Below, in pieces: positions 60,431 through 64,000 of a stretch of DNA of 64,000 nt (positions are counted from its first letter, which is position 1; every line of letters starts with the position of its first letter). The stretch spans positions 187,448,813-187,512,812 of the forward strand of contig NC_039359.1 in the NCBI RefSeq assembly GCF_003573695.1, given 5' to 3'. Source of the stretch: Papaver somniferum (lineage: Eukaryota; Streptophyta; Magnoliopsida; Ranunculales; Papaveraceae). The notes beneath the pieces are model-generated. The model did no database searches and had not been told where the DNA came from. It saw nothing but the letters and a program-made list of their open reading frames with translations. The translations under genes and the position numbers were made by a program.

Positions 60431-63313
60431 TAGCCATACTCGGAGCTATTTTTCATTTCATGGGTTGTACTCGCAGCCTTTTTCATTTCTCATGGTGCAT
60501 TCGAGGCCACCTTTTCTCATTTCTCATGGTGCATTCTCATGGATATTCTCAATTCGTAGTGTGACCATATTTAAAATTTCTAGAGTTCAATACAATATGA
60601 CAAGGATATTCTATATGTGTACTTCACACATGCGATTGCATAATATATGCGCGTTTTTTTTTTGGAACTCAAATATCAATACACAAATACGCGCTATCTC
60701 AAATATCAATACACAAGTATCAATACGCTAAATATATGAGATGAGACAAGGTCTCCCATAAATACTTTTCATGCTAAACAAACACGTATTCAAGCAGGTT
60801 GGCCAAAGTCACTGTGGTACACGCATCCGGGTAGGTTGGCCATACATAACTTTAAAAGTGAATTTTCATGTGTACATGCTTAAGGGTTCGAGGCAGGGTA
60901 TACATTCACACGGGTGTTGAGCAGTTATCCGCTTATCATAAGCTAAGCGGTATGACATTTTAGATGATATAACTACTATTAGACAACAAAATGAGCTCAT
61001 CTTAGAATCATCAACTCTTCAATGGCAACCTATTTTACTAGTGACTGGTAGAAGCTAACAATAATCATCTTAAATTACTGCAGGCAACAATCAACAAGTT
61101 TAGCGGATGTACAAGGAAATTATGCTACTGACTAAAATGCTAAAGGTACGTACATGTGATGGTTTAAAGCAACATATGCATTGATCCAATGCAAACTTAG
61201 AACTATACCAGAATTATGGGTTTAAGTGACAGTTCTAACGGTTATGTGTCTAAGTAATCTTAAAATGCACAGGTTTGTGTTCTAAAATAACCAAGGATCA
61301 TAAGATAAATGCTAACTGAGAATAAGAAAATACAGTAGGTACTTATATTTTTGAAGCGGTTTGAAGCTTTTCATATTCTCGGAGCATGGGTAGCGGTTGT
61401 GCGGCTATGCATTAAGTCACGTGTCGAGCCCTGTGTGATGCCAGTGCATGAAGGATCTTGATGATGGCTTTGTTCTTTTACGAAACTTTTGAATATATTG
61501 TACCATGTACTCATTAATAACTTCTCTTCGTCATTGCTTGGGGATCACCTGAGGGGAAATTGGTGCTATGTGGCGCTGATATAGCCAAGTGGAATTGAAG
61601 CAATCGAGTGCTGCAATCATACAAAGACGCAAGAGGAAAATATGGAGGCGCTGATGCAGCGAAGCAGTGCTTCCTGCAGCTCTCAAAGTCGAATTGGTAG
61701 TTTCGTAGAGAGGACAAACGCTGGTGGTGCTCTCACGAGTTGAGTTGGTCGCATCTATGGATGGAAGGTGGCGATGCTGTTGTCAATAGCGGAGCTGGTG
61801 GCGGCAGGATCATATGTTAAGGGTCTGAGAAGAGAAGCGCGCTGGTGAGATCACCCGCTGTGTTACTGTGGTGTTTGCTAACACTAATCCCGATGGTGAC
61901 GACGGTATCCATAGCCATCCAACTAACACATCTTGAGTGCTGACCTCCTCTAGTATGACTCTTTCCCTGATTGAAATCACCAGTAGCAACAATCAATAGA
62001 ACAAGCTAGTGGTGTCTACGAGAGTAAGCGACAAAGTACGTAGTATGCATTAAATAAAGCCTACAACAACTCGACTGCTCTCCATAACCTCCTAAATACG
62101 TAAAGTCATTCATGGATTCAAGACCACAAATATAATAAGGTATACATTTTGAAGATATGCTCATTCACAGGTATAGGGTATAGTTAACTAGATCCCTAGC
62201 AAAATTTCTCAAGGAAATGGAATATAGAACGTGGATACATCTAAGCATCCTCGCTACTGTCTAATATCGTAACTAGTAGTTCCAAGAGATAAACCATGTG
62301 CAGGTTATCATTTGAGAAATGTGGTTGAGTTAAACAAGATAACACTTAGCTTTTTATGAGATGAGGCGGGCGTCTTGTGGGCTTTGTCCTGGCATTTTCT
62401 GCTGGAGGTACGCTACGTCAAGGGTTTGAGGGAGGAAGATAGGTGGCGACGATGCAGTCAAGTAGCGCTGATGGGATTAAGTCTTGCATTGCTACTTGCC
62501 TGTGGATTTCTTCTATCAGAGCCGGTGGAGTTCATACTAGGTTCATTCAAGAGATCTTTGTTATAGATTCTGGAAACAAGGGTAAGATTTTCTTAGTTAG
62601 TCATCACAATTCAAAGATTGAATACCATATTATCTTATTTTAGCCAAGAACTAAAAGTAATTTTTAATTGATATTATCAGAATAATTAGTATAGGCACAA
62701 GTACAAATCATATGAAGGATCAAAAGTAAACCAAATGAAATATAATGAATCAAAGGGTGATAAAGATTAACAATAAATCAGAAGTTTGATTTTAAATCAA
62801 CCCTAAGAATGGAGATCTATCAAATTTCAGTTGTAAACCCATTATATTTCTGATGATTTCTCTCTGAAAATTCTATAAAGTTTTGCACTGAAACGAAAAT
62901 AGGGGAAAGATAAACGCGAATCTGAATTAAATCAATAAGGAGTCTGTTTAGAAATCAAAATCTTCAGTGTTTTAACTACAAAATCACCTAATATAATAAA
63001 ATTAGAAGATTAAGAAAAGAGAATACTTATCTTCTTAGACGTTCTCCATTTAGTAATTTCATCTTTGACGTGTTCTTGTCGCTTAGATGAAGGCACATTG
63101 ATATACTTTTGGATAAATGGAAAATTGGTATGGATCATAGCTGGTATAGTGAAGCGCTGACATTCAATTCCTCTCTGGATCGGATTGGTATTTAATTTAC
63201 ATTAGTATGCAAGCGATGAAGAGGGAAGCGATGTAGCTCGATGCAATCAGAGGGGATGAAGAGAGCAGAGAGAACGAAGCTTCTCGGAAGATTAGAAGAT
63301 CACCCGGGTTGAT
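60431..63313 (-). other. E2 interior, non-coding (unit 2 and onward)
   Basis: Up to 63,000 this is the copy of 53,191-55,764. From 63,001 it continues as the normal E interior and aligns in reverse with E1 at about 12,840-13,145. No conserved frame. Confidence 0.55.
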
Positions 63314-63570
63314 CTTGGTGTAGATTCTCCGGATTCAAGGCGGTAATGGTTGTGACTGCTCTTGTAGCTTTCTATTGATGATGGGTGACTATGAGTTGTT
63401 GCTAAGATTTGGTCGTGCTGGCGGAGCTGTGAAGATTATTGGTGTAGATTATCCGGATTCAAGGCGGTAATGGTTGTGACTGCTCCTATAACTTTCTATT
63501 GATGATGGGTGACGATGATTTGTTGCTAAGATTTGGTCGTGTTGGCGGAGCTGTGAAGATTATTGCAGAT
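63314..63570 (-). repeat. Two tandem copies of the ~124 bp unit in E2
   Basis: Reverse complement of 12,591-12,840; the block from GGTGTAGATT to GGAGCTGTGAAGATTATT occurs twice. Shared by both E copies. Confidence 0.75.
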
Positions 63571-63753
63571 GGCTGCGGATGAGAGAAGAACCAAGGAACT
63601 CCGGATGGTGTAGTCTCGAGATGTACTGGGACTACGGATGATACACATAGGTGCAATTGTCGACTGGGAGGGATGAAGCGTCTTGTGGAGAATAAAAAAG
63701 AAACATATCGTGAGAATTGAGCGGACGGTCTTGCTGGGCGAGAAACTCAACTT

Positions 63754-63771
63754 CTCCCACTGTGGTCGCAA
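63754..63771 (-). other. E2 primer-binding-site-like sequence
   Basis: On the minus strand TTGCGACCACAGTGGGAG directly follows the 5' LTR, identical to E1 at 12,384-12,401. Conservation in both copies suggests a real family feature. Confidence 0.4.
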
Positions 63772-64000
63772 TGTTGATTAGGTAAAAGTGGGAAAGAGAA
63801 GCATGTCCAAGCCACAACAAGCCCATCCCCTTAGAGGTGAAGAGAGAGAATAGATCAACCAAGAATGTCTTTCTAAATATCATTTCTTTCCTTTTATAAT
63901 AATCTATCCTCCTCCTCTTATGAAGAAGCACTCATAAGATCAATATATTACAAAACTACCATTGTCTTTCCTTTAAGTTATTAGTAAACCCTAAGAGGCT
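63772..64000 (-). repeat. E2 5' LTR, partial (window edge)
   Basis: Starts (plus strand) TGTTGATTAGGTAAAAGTGG and aligns with 37,666 onward. About 229 of roughly 390 bases are inside the window, so the far TSD cannot be read. Confidence 0.85.

Larger units (their letters stand above)
55771..63000. repeat. Tandem duplication, unit 2 (7,230 bp)
   Basis: Second copy of 48,535-55,764. Differences seen include a four-base insertion near 60,557, a four-base deletion near 61,065, T-run length at 58,758 and single changes such as those near 59,070, 59,486, 59,677 and 60,043. Confidence 0.93.
37666..64000 (-). mobile_element. E2: second copy of the E element, enlarged by an insertion and a tandem duplication
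   Basis: The 3' LTR (37,666-38,065) and the partial 5' LTR (from 63,772 to the window edge) are reverse complements of the E1 LTRs. The interior matches E1 in reverse: PMD-like frame, 52-bp array, 124-bp double block and PBS. It holds an 11 kb Athila element (38,528-49,591) and a 7.2 kb tandem duplication (48,535-63,000). Without these it would be about 8.2-8.4 kb, close to E1. The element runs off the right edge. Confidence 0.85.

Overview
The window is plant nuclear DNA and consists almost wholly of transposable elements. No host gene, tRNA gene, rRNA gene or CRISPR array could be supported. The sequence is AT-rich, and its elements are types of flowering-plant genomes: Ty1/copia, Athila-type and Tat-like Ty3/gypsy, LINE, SINE, Stowaway-like ends and CACTA-like subterminal repeats. 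I do not name a species. Element borders were read by eye from TG...CA ends, target-site duplications (TSDs), primer-binding sites (PBS) and polypurine tracts (PPT). Most identity figures are eye estimates.

Left part (1-12,000). A cluster of GTCGGCA/TGCCGAC motifs in both orientations (131-730) looks like the subterminal end of a DNA transposon. A decayed LINE on the minus strand (10,720 to 6,885, possibly on to about 3,400) is split by a 2.8 kb solo LTR (7,625-10,435, TSD GTGAC), and perhaps by a second solo LTR (4,691-6,788).

Element family 'E' dominates the window. It has LTRs of about 390 bp with inverted ends TGTTGATA...TATCAACA and a long interior without gag-pol. Copy E1 (12,001-20,636) is on the plus strand. 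Copy E2 (37,666 to beyond 64,000) is on the minus strand. Both carry, antisense to their LTRs, a broken reading frame resembling the plant mobile domain (PMD). A PBS-like site and the antisense PMD frame suggest a non-autonomous Tat-like element.

Between E1 and E2 lie a decayed but nearly full-length Ty1/copia element (20,906-25,547), a tRNA-derived SINE (about 25,836-26,040), and two related minus-strand LTRs joined head to tail. One of those LTRs is split by a 4.8 kb non-autonomous Athila-type element (29,992-34,783, TSD GATAT). That element keeps only a fragment of the protease-RT linker of its autonomous relatives.

E2 was later invaded by an autonomous-type Athila element (38,528-49,591, LTRs 1.66 kb, TSD GGGGG), which landed in the PMD frame. 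E1 preserves the uninterrupted site. Later still, 7.23 kb running from inside the Athila 3' LTR into E2 was duplicated in tandem (48,535-55,764 and 55,771-63,000). The two units are about 99.8% identical, whereas the Athila LTRs differ by roughly 4%. The order of events is therefore E2 insertion, Athila insertion, then tandem duplication. The arrays of 52-bp and about 49-bp repeats in E2 are larger than those in E1.
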